Shown here piece by piece: positions 34,763 to 48,743 of a DNA stretch of 64,000 bases. Location: positions 66,640,659 to 66,704,658 of the forward strand of contig CM049313.1 of the NCBI GenBank assembly GCA_026874595.1, in the 5' to 3' direction. The notes below the pieces were generated by a model. It was not told where the DNA came from. It searched no databases and saw only the letters and a program-made list of their open reading frames with translations. The DNA is from Sipunculus nudus. Taxonomy: Eukaryota > Annelida > Sipuncula > Golfingiida > Sipunculidae. Position numbers and translations under genes: made by a program. The first letter of the stretch is position 1; each line of letters begins with the position of its first letter.

Positions 34763-34980
34763 CAGTGGCAGATCCAGAATTCGAGAACAGGAGGGCGCTA
34801 ATATTTGGTTGGTGGTTGATGGTTATTAATAAATATAACTTCTTAATATATATTCAATTTTATTAAATTAAATATTTATTAGATGCATATTTATTTATTT
34901 CACTATATTTTCCTGAAAATTAATTAAAGGTACATGATGAAGGTTATGGGAGGGGGTTTCCCCCTCTAGATCCGCTTTTG
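34763..34980. mobile_element. CAG-ended inverted-repeat element, single-copy site
   Basis: Starts CAGTGGCAGATCCAG, ends CTAGATCCGCTTTTG, and is flanked by TCATG at 34758-34762 and 34981-34985. This is an independent insertion of the family seen at 10761 and confirms the 5-base target duplication. AT-rich interior without coding capacity. Confidence 0.75.
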
Positions 34981-34985
34981 TCATG

Positions 34986-36855
34986 GGAAAGTTTATTTCT
35001 CCATTAAAAACTTTTGGCGGAACCTTTGACGTAAATATTATTTTTACCCTTCCGCCAGATGCCGTTTCTACTCATAACGGTTCTCTTCCGTTTGGTCACT
35101 GTAAGACGGCCGGGACTACTTGTCTTGAATGTTTAACTTCAGAATCAATACTTCAAACACATTCACCCATGTAAGATGCCTTGATTCAATTCTTATCCAA
35201 CACTTGAATGGATTACATTGTCCTCTTCACTACATTTATACCTACGCCGTCGGTGCATTTAGAAGTCCCGAGGTATTGTGACGGTCAGATTTAGACTTCA
35301 GTAATGCTGTTGTTTATTGGACACTCGTTCTTGGACGGGTTATATGGTCAACTTTACATTGAGAACTTGGGTTTCATTAAATTGGTGTTATATCTTGAAC
35401 ACACACTTACATATGATAGCACACGCACACAGGCCGGGTCATATAAGCTTTACCCAAGGTTCTCTTGTGAAAAAGACAAATATAGATAGATATGAACATA
35501 GGTCTGGGCAGATATTTCAATTTGTAACATTATATTTTTTGGCTTAATCTGTAATTCTTTTGGAGATGATTCGTTATAGCTTTCTTTCTTATTCCGATTA
35601 CATATTACTAAAAAAACATGCACTTTGCATGTAAATGCCCAAGCATGATAATGCCGTATTTAGCAACCGATATATTCGAATATTGGAACGTCTTATATAC
35701 TATCGGTTCTATCAGAAAATTTGGCGTAAATGAAACTACCGTACTACACACACATGCACGCACGCATGAATACGGAAAATACATAACAATGTGAAGGGTT
35801 TGTAATGGATCTATGAGACGATTGTTATCAGTATTATCATCATCATTATCATCATTTTATCATGATCATCATAATTTTGATCATCATCATTATCCTCATC
35901 AACTTCATAATCAAATCTTAGTATTATTCTGTCAGTTGAAACACCCTTCCACTGTGTTCATATATGTAAACCTCTACCTGTCCTGAAAAAGTAGAATAAT
36001 TTATAAATTAAAAAAAAGATGCTGGAGACCGTTTAATAAAAATATTTATTTGGATTCCATGTTACATAAAGGACAAACTAGGTGGACATGTACACTCGTC
36101 TCGGCTTCAATACGCGTCAATTTATCGACGACTAAGGCATATATCCTGAAGAATGCACAGTATACACACAGATACATAATTTTCCGGTTTATCACAGAAC
36201 TTCGGTGCAGCATTTGTAACAAGTCTTCTGATTATATGATTGACAGTTGCTTTATTGTCTTTAACCAATCGCATGACCCGTTGCATTCAGGGAAACCAAA
36301 TGTGCAAACTGATTCTCGATGGAACAAACATAATATAAAAACGACAGATAAAACGCCTGTATTGTCATTAATTTACCTTACTAGAATTCATATGAAGCCT
36401 ATATATGGTACACTGAATGATAAAATGAAATTGCAGTTGGCTAAAAGAAGTCGGGTAAGATAAAATAAAGTTCAGAATTACAACCATGACAAGAGACTGA
36501 TGATATGTTTTAATGTAAGTGACCGGCACTTTCAACAACAGAAAACAGAGTTTGTTTTTGTATAAACCGCTTGTATCAGGCACTTTCAAACAGCTGAGAA
36601 TATTCTAATCCTGATACAAGTTTCATGTCACGCAAACAATGTATAATTGTTCGTTTTTACTCCTCATTCACCGCAGACTTCTAGGTTATACCGACGAACT
36701 TTTTGCCATTAACATTGGGACTTTTATCTGTACGCCTGACAGTGCCACATGTATTTGGGTAAAACACCGTCAACAGAACACTAACTCGGCTTACATGATA
36801 AATCGTTTAGATTATGATAATTAATTGCTTGTCAAACTTATACATAGTATATTAC
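34986..36855. other. Intergenic DNA downstream of the PEBP gene
   Basis: No supported gene. ATC/CAT trinucleotide-rich text occurs at about 35830-35900. A short + frame at 34983-35174 (with GHCK, TTCLEC cysteines) could be a remnant of a retroelement but is too short to call. Confidence 0.5.
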
Positions 36856-36861
36856 TTTATT
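36856..36861 (-). terminator. Candidate polyadenylation signal of the PEBP gene
   Basis: On the minus strand AATAAA lies 64 bases beyond the TGA stop at 36925-36927, in a suitable AT-rich setting. Confidence 0.5.
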
Positions 36862-36924
36862 ATCTACATATATGGTTTTAAATTGTACGTAAAGGCCTTG
36901 TGCTCAACTGTACGAATAAGCATT

Positions 36925-37216
36925 TCACAATTTATCGAATGCCAGAAGAAGCGCAATTGCAAGAGAAAAGAGACCTCCGGTAAGCACAGTCCCGCCGCTA
37001 GGTGTAGGCCTCGTGGACCTGAATGCACATAAGAGCTTTCCCTCGTCATTGACCTCCGTATTAGGGTTCATCATACGACATGCCCTGGCTTCGGGGATGT
37101 TGACATATTTGATCATATTGTCCACAAGCAGAGCGTCCATCTTTCCACGGAAACTGTTGCCGGCGATGACCTTCATTTTGTGCTTGTACATGAACTTCAT
37201 AATATTGAACATACAC
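36925..37216 (-). CDS. PEBP gene exon 26 (last): end of module 6 and GPI-like tail
   Basis: After AG the frame reads R-CMFNIMKFMYKHKMKVIAGN, the PEBP C-terminal region, then two cysteines. A short S/T/P/G stretch (STRPTPSGG) follows, then a hydrophobic run (LFSLAIALLLAF) ending DKL-stop. A small-residue site followed by a hydrophobic tail at the extreme end is typical of a GPI-attachment signal. A transmembrane anchor with a three-residue tail is the alternative. Confidence 0.85.
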
Positions 37217-37418
37217 CTATAATTATACAAGAAATTGCATATTATAGGATAACAGTATAAAGTACATTGAATGATGAATAACGATTACTGTCAATTAAAC
37301 TTGTTTTATAAATATCATTCATTTATGTCTTATTAATCAAATCCATGAATACATATGTATTCATTGATATTTGTGGCAGCAGATTTATTAAGAGACACAA
37401 GTAAAGTTTAGCTGAGGG

Positions 37419-37472
<54 letters not shown>

Positions 37473-40400
37473 TCATTATTGTCAAACCACCTTTATCTTT
37501 AGTCAATCCAAAAGTTGCTTTAAATTCATATTAGACCATATGAATAATAAAGTATACATATTTTTAAACCTTTTACAGTGATATTTTAAAAAAATATACA
37601 TTAAAAAATTTTTTTGCTTAATTAAAATTCATAACAACATTTCCAAAAGGTTTCTGTTTTTCCTCTATAGTGTGTCTTTCTTGTTGAAAAATGAAATTAA
37701 AAATTTTTATTGAATTAAAATCAATATTTATGTTTCCGGGTAGAATGAAACATGATAAAGGAAAAACAATGAAATACATGATTCTGAGATAAATTCATGT
37801 ATTTTAATATTAGTCTACTAAATACTAGCTTACTCTTACTTGGTGTATAAAAAAGTACATATAAGGCCCGGAAGATTCCATTAAATTTCGATGGGGATCC
37901 ATATAAAGGATTGTTTTCTCTTGGTGGAGGTATGCGCTCTTCCTGTGACATTCTAATTAAAAGTGAAGAAGATACAGTCCTGCCTACCTGTATTCGTTGT
38001 TGATCGGACACTTTTCCACGAACATTCCCACATTTGCCTGGATCTTCATGGTTTGCTCCAGCAGAACTATCAGGTACTTGTTGTCCTGGGCTGGGTAGTA
38101 GGGCAGGATGACGTCACCTTTGTCATCCGGGCCCTTCATGTTGGTGACCATCCAGTGTACCACTGGGTGAGTTGCGTTACGGAAACCTGGCAGCTGATCC
38201 GAGAAGTCGACCATCATTAAGGTGTAGAGCTTTCCTAAAACCAATGAATATATATAAAAGCTTACAAACACCGTATTCCCCCGTATGTTAAAGTAATATC
38301 ATACTGTTATTTGTACATTCCAAATAACAATATGGGAAACTAATTTTAAACTGCAATAAATATCATAAGAAATGATACTGTATATTTTACGAAATCTACC
38401 AATATAATTTTCATATTATTTCTATTGTTGCAATGAACTACGTGTTTCATTTTGACTTTATGGATGTGGTAATGATAAATTAAGTACGAATTTGGTACTT
38501 CTGGTAATTTCACATATCGAGTACCGTATTTCCTGGATCAGACGCCTGGGCGTCCATTTTTGTTAGAACCTACTTTGACCCAGCGTCTCAAAAAGACCAG
38601 CTTCTATTTAAGGCCGGCCTTTAATAAAAATACATTATCAGGTTGGGCAGACAAAAGCTCAAAAGGACTAGTCGTAACCATTTAAAAACTCAGAAGTAGT
38701 TACTTCCGGACAAACCCTTTCCAAAGATTATTATGGATCATTCAAGCAATGTTCAGTGTAAATATTTACACGGATCAATCTTTCTCCTGACCTGTAATGT
38801 GTGCAACCCGTTTATATTTGATAAATGTTGCGTGTGTGTATACCTTGTTCAGCCTCAAAGTCAACTTTCGGTGCCTTCATTGTAATATGCGACTCCACTC
38901 CGTCCATAGAGTCGGCAATCGGATCGATATACACCTCCTCTTTCCTGTAAAATAAATACTTTGTTCAAAAAGTGATAAAAAAGGAAGTAGACATATTACA
39001 ATAAATGGAGACGATCTTAACTCAAGCGTTTATAACAACTGCTTGTTAAGTTGACATTGAAATGTCTATACCTGTATGTGACAAACATACCCACATCGGT
39101 ACTTTATCGCCGATAAGTTGCTGAACCATCTTTCCCGTAATAAGCCGTATAGCACATGTTACTCTACAGTCTAAACACGTGCATAAGCAACAAACATTAT
39201 TGCCTCTGTAAAGAGGTTATGCTTTCATTCCCGTTTGGGTGTGGGTGTTTGTGCAATCATGAAGAGAATCACATGATGTCTCTATATTATAGATTAGATT
39301 CTGGTGTCGATCCGGCTCATGATCCATACCCGGGAAGGATTTCCCGGAATATTCACAAATGTGTGGTCATATATGCCCGATTGGATACGGGACTATTGGC
39401 CGAATAAGTGAATGCAAACACTTGTTAGAGAACGTATGCCCGAATGAACCGGGGAATATCGGCCAATTAGTGAATAAAAACACGGTTTGCGGAGTAACCC
39501 ATATTAAGGATAGGCCCATATGGCGGATGCCTGCAGTCTTGCTAATGCATATTTCTAGATTTTTATTGTTAATACTTACTCATAGCTGAAGTCATTACAG
39601 CAGACGGAGACCTTCATGGGATCTGACTCATATTCAACCTCCAGTAAGCGAAGGGATTTTATGAACATCTTGTTCATGAATTTCATGTCTGATTCCGCCA
39701 AACCTGTAAAATATCAAATTTAAGGGTATTTATCATTCTTTATATTCACCTATATTTTAATCACATCATAATTTATATTGATACATTACAGTAAAGGTTG
39801 GAGGTGGTATATATAAACATGTACCTGTAAAAATGCTATGTTAATGTACTGATACCTTTGAATACTTCAAATATATTTTATTTTGATTTTTTAAATTAGA
39901 TATTGCAAATTCTAAGGATCTACGTGATTGAATATTATCTAAAATTGGTTTCAACATTGTGACAAACGTCATCACGTTAAGTAACAAAGAGACAATGGAA
40001 CGGTCGTTCGGTTTAGAAACACCATTGATGACTTTTTTCTCCTTTTATTTTGTCCCCAGACACGACACGAAGGCGCATAGTTGGTGCCCAAAAACCATAA
40101 AATATTTCGTATAGTAAAACCTTGCGTAACAGCTACCTAGGTAAAGCGACCACCTCAAAATCGACCACTTTTTTCCGCTTTCCACCCGATTCTTTTTCCC
40201 TCTTCATATATATATATATATATATACGGGGAAGTCCGTGTAAGATGTGAACGAGATAGAGATGTGTCCATAAGAGAGATATTCGTGTAGAGAAATGTCC
40301 GTAACAGACAGATGTCTGTATAAGAGATACGTGTTCGTAATAAAAAGGTATCGTTGACAGCGCGGTATCCATAATAGAGAGGTGTCCGTAATAAAGCGTT

Positions 40401-43400
40401 GTCCGTGATAGAGATTTTCCCTGCATATTTCTAATAGTTCTTAAGAGCGCCACCAGGTGTCAAAACCAGTCATGTTTGTGAATCCTGGTCAAAATTGGTC
40501 AACATTATTCCTGCCGAAAATATTCACCGAAGGCAAACAGACATATAAGCATAGAGACGCATAAACATGGACTAAAATATAGCTATAGTCTAGAAGATAG
40601 GCCCCTAAATCAATCCCTTCCCCCCCCCCCCCCCCCCCCCCAGGGACATTTCCATCCCCTCCATAATTGTCCAGTACAGCCCGCCTACCTGCTAGCATGG
40701 CGCTGTAGCAGGCCATTTTGTTTTTCTCCCGTCTTGACTTAGCACATGGAGATAATTTTTCATAATCTGAAACAGAATAAACAAGATGCATTAGATAACC
40801 TGATCCACACACACACACACACACACACACCCAATAATATTTCTCTCTCTTTAGCTCAATATATGCATGTTTGTATGATAAACTAGAGATTCACATTTCA
40901 TAGTCATGCACATTGCGTGTAATGAGAGTGTTAGATTTAAACAAGGAAACATTTTGTGTTTTGTCGTGTGAGATCAGATTATGCAAAGGGCTTTGATATA
41001 GGTATTTCTCACTTATTGATTAGGAATTTAAAAAATATAGGTATGAGGTTTAAGAAATATTGCCTTTCTTTTCAATAGTATTGACCCTAATTAAAAAAAT
41101 AGTGATCACACATGAAGCAAATCATAATCTTACAGTAAATAGTTACAGAAAGTCATTTCATGGATACAGTTCTTGAGTAAATGATTTACATTGGTAAATG
41201 AATCCTGATGATATTGATATCATTGCCTCCGCAAGGGGGGTATGCGTTCATCCTCGTTCGTGTGGGTGTTTGTTCACAATATAACTCACGCAAACATGAA
41301 TGGAATCTCGTAAAATATTTAGGGCATTTTGGGCATGGGCCCATGAAGAATTTATTAGATTTTTGCGTGGTTCTGTCACATGCTCCGGATTCAGAACGCC
41401 ATCGTCAACGAATATTCACAAATGTCCAGTCACTTGTGCACAAACGAACCACGGAATATGGGCTGAAAACTGAATGCATACGCGATTTGGGGTGCATCCC
41501 ATAATATACACCACCCACAAGGTGGAGGCTTGCATTTATTTAAATGCAGATTTTATGTTAACTGTGTGTTAAGCTGTGTGAAACGAGATAAAAAAGAATG
41601 TCACCAACCCTTGCACTGTGGCATTCCGTCAGAGAAGGTGAGCTCAGGTACGAACTTTTTACATTCAGATTCCATGTCATTTCCGAACATCTGGGTGCGT
41701 GTGAACAGTCCGTATCCATCAATCTGAGACTGCAAGAATGTGGCGGACTTCAACACCAGTCCGTAATCGCTGACAAACTTCCGCAGATTAAAAGAGCACC
41801 TGGAACCGGGGAGGAGTAACATCATTATATATATATATATAAGAAATAATGTTTATGTACAGTTTGCCTTAGTTTTCGGCAACAATACTTATATCACCCG
41901 ACAATTACCCCACGGACAATTACCCCCCGAAAACTACCTGCCAGACAATGACACCACCAAAGTCAACTAATACCCGCTATAATTATCTCCAGACAAATAC
42001 CCCCTGGTCAATTACCCGTGGGCAATTCCCCCCCCCCCCCCCCGGACAGTGACCCCCTGGTAAAGCATATTTCATTTATACATATAACATACTGTTTAAT
42101 GTATACGTGACTAGACTATATTCTGAATATTGTGCGGACTACGAACATATGGGATTATTTGAAAGGAATTGCGTACAACTTGCCGCTGGAATAAACACCT
42201 GAATATGTTTGTTGTGAAATAAATGGAGCATCGTTGGTTGAAACACAAACGGAAGCAACGCATCAACATGTAAAAATATTTTAAATCGTATTTTCCTCAA
42301 ATTCAGCTACTACTTTCAATTGCATGCACTATATACCAGAGGATGACTGTCCGGGGGTTAATTGTCCGGGAGGTAGCTTTCTTGGAATAACTGTCCGGAG
42401 GGTTATTCTCGGGGAAAATTGTCCTGAGGGTAATTATCTCGGGTAATTGTCCGGGGAGGTAGTTGTTACATAGTCATTATTAATATTCCTTTAAAGGTGT
42501 TGTGAAAAGTAGGAATCAACTAAAGTTAATATACTTGTATGTTTGATTTTATTTTCATGTTGTTTTTGTAAAATGAAACCCTGTCTTACAGACGTCCTTT
42601 AATAATCGTCTGCCGCTCATTACATTCACCACATAGTCTCGGCCAGGCATTTTATTTTATGTAACTTACTGTTATGATCACCTTGTTGACTCAAACTTGG
42701 GGTATAAAACTATATTTATCAGTATGAGAGGCAGGTTTTATGTGTAGAATTTATTGCATATTGATTAAATTTAAGAAACCTTTGGATTCACTTTGTGCTT
42801 TAAAAACTATTGTCAACGTGCTTACGGAGCTGTAGCCTGTGTGATCAGATTGGAAGGTGGCGCGAAACATAAATATATCAAAGAATAAGGTTTTCTTATC
42901 TCATGATCATCTGGTATTATGTTCCTGTTTCCTAAGGCGGCCTAGCCCTGGGCCTCAATGACTTTCATCGGGTCGGGATGTAAACTTACCTGCCAGGTAT
43001 AGCTGTGCATGGTAATGTATATCCTGGAACATTGACGTTGGTCGGTATCCTGCCATTTTGACGATACAGGTAGAGGTCGTGCAGGTGTCCTGTCATTGGC
43101 TTAAAAAGTCCGGCAAGCTCGTCGCCGGCCATGACGTCACTTCCGGGGATGTTGACGACAAGCCAGTGCAGCCAGGGCCGCTCATTGGAAGAACGCTGCT
43201 CATTGTTAACCACCCAGGATGTTCGGTCAACCATCATCAGCGTGTAGAGAACGGAAGAGCCTGAAAAATAAAGGAATTAACATGTTATAGTTTGATTTTT
43301 CTAGGGATTGTTCCATGGCCTCTTGATGGCGTTGTCTATTTAAAGAGGATGGAAATAACGTATGCCTATATAATGAGATTGAGATGTTATAAATTAACAC

Positions 43401-46224
43401 TCTTGATTTCAGGTTTTATATGCAGGAGTTAGGAATAATCCAGAAGTCATAACATATCGGTAAGACCTTAGAGCGAATCTTTGAGGTTCTATTGAGGTGT
43501 CACCATTATGCCTGCGCCTGTGAGGTTCAAAGCGAGGTTTTTCCGCTTTGTAATTTGATTTCTTTCAAGAAGAAGAAATTATATTTAAAAAAACATTGTG
43601 AGTGAAAATTTCCTTTCAGTACATTATTTATTCAGTACTTAATCGTATATTTCATCTTATCAAAGAGTTTGTACTTTCGAAGTTTTTCAATTCAATAAAT
43701 GTTCGACACAATTTTCAGAAAAAGGGGTGAAGAGAAGGCGCTTGTACCAATAGAATGATCTGAACCATCTGCATTTTTATTTTGCAATAAAATATTAGTA
43801 CATGTAGCCCTAATGAATACACTTAGATTCTGTATAAGTGTCAGTGAAACCTCGTCATATGTACTAGAGCGGTTGAGTAGGAGTTAATATAATTGTTGTG
43901 CGGCTTAGTCAGTTATACCATAGCGTCATATCGGCCCTCCGACATTACGATCATTTACATCTAGGTCTGAGGAACGCTTTATAAGGCCCCATGAGGATGC
44001 CAATATTTTCGTCATTTTTGAAGATGCCTCATGGCCTACAGGTACGCAGTCGATTGGCATAAACCAGACTTATCGTTATTAATTTTAGTATACTTTCTAA
44101 CAACACCAAACATGAAAGACAAAAGTTCCGTTCTAACTCTGCATATTGGTAAACCCCTCCGCATGTTTGTTGAATTTCTGACCACATGAATAAAGACATG
44201 GCTCGCACGGTTAACTGGACACAGCCAACTTGCCACAGCCATACAGGAAATGACTAGAGACGGAGTTTCAGTTTAGGTTGTGGGATTACATGTATTCTCT
44301 TGTGTTAATTCATTATTCGTAGTATAATGTTAAGATTATGGGCTGTTTACCACAACATGAATGCAACATGATGGAAGACCAATGCGATTCAAGTAAGCTC
44401 ACCAGCCAAATTATTATTGCTTTGGGTTTTTTTCATACGATCAATAATGCACGCACCTATAAAGAAGCTTTTTATTTATAGAAAAATAGTTTAATTCTAC
44501 CAGAAAAATTAGGATGACCAAGCACAGAGTGGAGATAAATAGAGCAAAAATTTCGAAGTATGATCACATGCAATTCTTAATAAATAACAGTATAATTTAT
44601 TAATTCTTTTCACAGGGGTGTCATACACTAGGTATATGGGTATTTATTCCCCTGCACTGTTTAGCAAGGTTGAGAAAAAAAGTTGTCTCTCACGCCAGCC
44701 TCGCCCGGATTCATCTAGCAACCTTGAAGAAAAATTTACACCACTGTCTTTACATGATTACTCCAGATAATTCCGTTTTGTTTACTAATAGGGACCATTT
44801 CACATATCTGACCTTCATGAACTTCATGGAGCTTTTATAAAAAAGGACAGAAAACGTGGACATCACAGCACACAGGCTGCTTGTTTTGCTTACATTAATG
44901 TGTTTATGTGCATGCGATGCAGTCAGAATAATCAATACAAATTCAATTAGGGCACCTGGCAGCAAGTCAGATAAGCAAGAGCTTTGCACATGGCAACAAG
45001 GGACATTTCTACCTCCGCATATATGCAAAAACCACCTGAGGTTACATGTTTTTCCCGTTTGTCAACAATGCTCTGTTTACAAACATGTTGTTGATAAATC
45101 AATTCATATATCCTTCACAAAGGTGTTTTTAACAACCTATAGCACCCTTGGATCATTAATTTGTACAGCAAATCACATACATTCTTTTTCAAAAGGTAGG
45201 TTAATGGGTATCTTTAACTTCACTTATGTTTATCGGTGGGGAGTAGTTAAAGAAATACGAAATACTGTGTCCTGTTCAGGGGCGGATGTTTGCTTAAAAA
45301 GTCTGGTATTAAGAAAAACAAGCTCTTAAAACCAAAACACACCAGGATTTCGCATCATTATATTTTTATAACTACCACAGGCGTCGCCATTATAGCCTAA
45401 AAATAAAGGGGGATATTGAAAAAATGCAAATGGCGCTGCAAGCATGGTATTTGGCACAAAAGGTCTTCATGTTAGCCAGCTAAATAAAGGCATAGCCACT
45501 GAGAAATCCCCCAATTAACAAGAAATTTTGATTGTTAAATTAAACAGAGCACAGTCAAATTACCACAAAACGATATATTGCATGATACGCTTTCTCAAGG
45601 TTGTACTTCCTTTTAAGTCTCGTCAATAATGGCGGTTATCTTGAAAAATGCCGTCCATCTTGGATTATTTTCATGTATGTATCTGTCAAAAATCATCAGA
45701 GTCAACTCAAAAACATTAATTGAACAAGCCAATAAACATTAAATTGAATTTGATGGGAGTGCAGCCTACTTTAGAATCATTTATGGGAAATGTAGAGGGA
45801 ATTTGCGGTCATTTTGAGATTTGGTGGCCGTCTTACAATTAGCGGAATTCTCAGTGGCTGTGCCATTATTTATAATCCAGTTTAAAAGTGCCATAACCAT
45901 TTTCATGATCAATTACACTAGTTTGTACTCGTCAATAATTTTATTCGCTCCAGTATAAAGTTTCTTCTCTGTCGGAAGTGCCCCGCCCTACTACTGGAAG
46001 CGTAAATTAACTAATTTACCTTGCACTCCATTCAGGTTTGCGGCAGTTTTTATGCTGACGTTGAAGGCGCCTTGACTGTACGACACCGGAAGTGGCGTCA
46101 TCTCAATAGGGCTCAGATGGGAAGTCTTGAAACTGAAACAGACATAAAATTCCTCTAGATAAAATGGTAATTTTTCATATTTATATTCATACATAATTAT
46201 ACATATATATATGAATACATAGTG

Positions 46225-46282
<58 letters not shown>

Positions 46283-47490
46283 TATTTTTTTTTCTAAGAT
46301 TTTAATGTATAAGTAACTTTGTGTTTTCCAAAAGTAAAATAGTATGCAATAGTTATAATTAGTTAAGATGTCATCGTTTATGCATTTCATGAATTTACTT
46401 TCAATTTTGTCAACTAGATTTCAACTAGAAATTTTCTTCCGAACAGTTTAACTCTTGTGTTGATATAAAATCGAGAAAAATGTTAATAAGCAAGTAGATC
46501 TGTTCAATTATTTATTATGCGATATACCACTCTCCATTAAAAATTTACTCTCCGTTGTCCAAAACCACAATATCTTACTCAAATATTGCTTTGTATAAGC
46601 TTATTTCCTGTATTATTATATCCTGTATTTTTGTTCATCTTTTGTCAAATTGAGTTTGCAAAACTTACTGAGCCGAAAACTGTCGTGTTGATAAACAAAA
46701 CATAAAAAGAATTACGGGACTAATTATCATGAAACGGATTTGAACCAGATTCAGCGGTAAACTCCATTGAGTTAGGAGGGGGCCCTGTAGATTTATTTTA
46801 TATTGGCGGAGGCATGCGCTCTACTGCGAGCTCTCAGCTTTTATTAGGAAATTCGTCTCACCCTCCTGCGAGATTGAAGCAGCACTGATGTAAGGCGAGG
46901 TAACCAACTGAACTGACGCTGACGTCCAGGTATGTGTCGAACCGTTGGTTCTTCGGTACAAATGGAGTGTTCCAGGTGTTTGCAGCGGCTGTGGACAAAA
47001 AACATTTGTAAGTTAGTTAAATATAGGTTATATGAAGAAAAATGTTTCATAAGTCAGCCTCATTTGACAAACTTTCAGGAGACATCACAAGAAAATGATT
47101 TAGAATTAAATTACAAATTTTGAGACGGCATTACTAAAAGTAGGACATCGGACATTTTCCCCGTTAAAATATCTTATAAGAGGTCAAATGTCTGCACAGT
47201 TGCTGGGATATCAGTTTTGTATTCTGTTACTTTATTTCGTTCCTCCTCCCTTACCTCCTCCTTCCGATGTCCCTACTTTCGCCGTTCTTTATTTGATAAA
47301 CTGAAACCGGTAAACTACCTTCAATAACCAAGATGTATACTACCGTATAATGTATTTATTCTTTGGATACCTTATATATGTCTCATGATGTATAATTAAA
47401 TACTCTATCATTCATGCTTTATTATCATAGGAGAATTCAGTTTTGAATAGGCAAATTTTGTAAACGTTATTTTCGCAGATAATTTACTCT

Positions 47491-47557
<67 letters not shown>

Positions 47558-48691
47558 TATTAATTTAATACGCTTGTTATACAAGCATGGGACACTTCAT
47601 AAACATGTACGAGTGATTGTATTGGTGTAGGATCATATAGCAACACAGTTATCGTATGGTAAATCCAGCAGGGCCGCTTGTGTGTTTCAAATACGTTGTT
47701 CATAAAGAAATACAAACCTGAGGTTATCACAGTAATTAATCTTCGTTGGGCATTATAATCATAAACCTTTCTACCACTGTATTAATTCTGACATGATTAT
47801 CATACGTCACTCCACTACTTTATTTATCAGGAAAGTATAATCATAAGCCTTTAATTCTACCACTGTATTAATTCGGACATTATAATCATGAGCCTAAATC
47901 ATGTGCTGTATTAATTCGGACATTATAATCATAAGCCCAAATCATGTGCTGTATTAGTTCGGACATTATAATCATAAGCCCAAATCATGTGCTGTATTAA
48001 TTCGGACATTATAATCATACGTCGTTCTACTACTTTACTAATTCGGACATTGCTATGTCATTCTTGTACTTTATTAATTTGCCACTTGGCTGAAAATTAT
48101 TTTTAGTTCTAGTTTTCACCGACTGGTGTCGCTAGTTTATTCCGAAAGTACTTTTTACTCAACTAACTTCTATGCCACAGTCGTACTATTATGGGTATTC
48201 ACATCAGAGAAAGAAATTGCAAGTACCGTTGTTCATGGCCTGTAGACACTTGTTCATTCCGGCAACTGTCTTTCTTGAATCCGGACTGCAGTCACCATCC
48301 GCAGCCCATTGTTTGTCTGAAATAAAAAATAAAAGCTATTAAATTACGAATAAGATAACTGGGAGACATTTTATTTACCGTCGAACATACTAAACAGATC
48401 TAATGCTATTACTCAGAGGAAAATAATTTCAAGGGAGCATTATTAACATTTAACCTGTCATGGTATAACGGCAATGGTACCCAGCGTCATAAACAGTGCC
48501 ACCTGGTGAGCATTCCATGAAACAAGGTAGCTGCTCTTTAGTGGACGACACTAAAATATATGCATTATATCCTCAAAGATACAGAGAGTTAAAAATAAGG
48601 GTATGAAAATCATACTGCCATGATTTAGAACATGAATAAATCATTAAGGTAATGTTAATTAATTAAATAATATAAATAATAATAATAATTA

Positions 48692-48743
<52 letters not shown>

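Noticed and set aside
34983-35174. Short + frame with GHCK..TTCLEC, reminiscent of retroelement zinc-knuckle tails
   Set aside because: Only 63 codons, no neighbouring reverse transcriptase motif, and the cysteine spacing does not clearly fit.
36050-36463. + strand frame of 137 codons near the PEBP 3' end
   Set aside because: No recognisable domain, composition as background, no splice partners.
37963-38220. + strand frames opposite PEBP core exons (also 43058-43264, 50944-51276)
   Set aside because: Antisense of well-supported exons with matching paralogues; no independent support.
44856-45329. + strand open frame of 157 codons with a signal-peptide-like start (LLVLLTLMCLCAC)
   Set aside because: It begins with GTG, lies antisense in the largest PEBP intron, and the rest has no recognisable domain or splice context. 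The hydrophobic start is probably chance.
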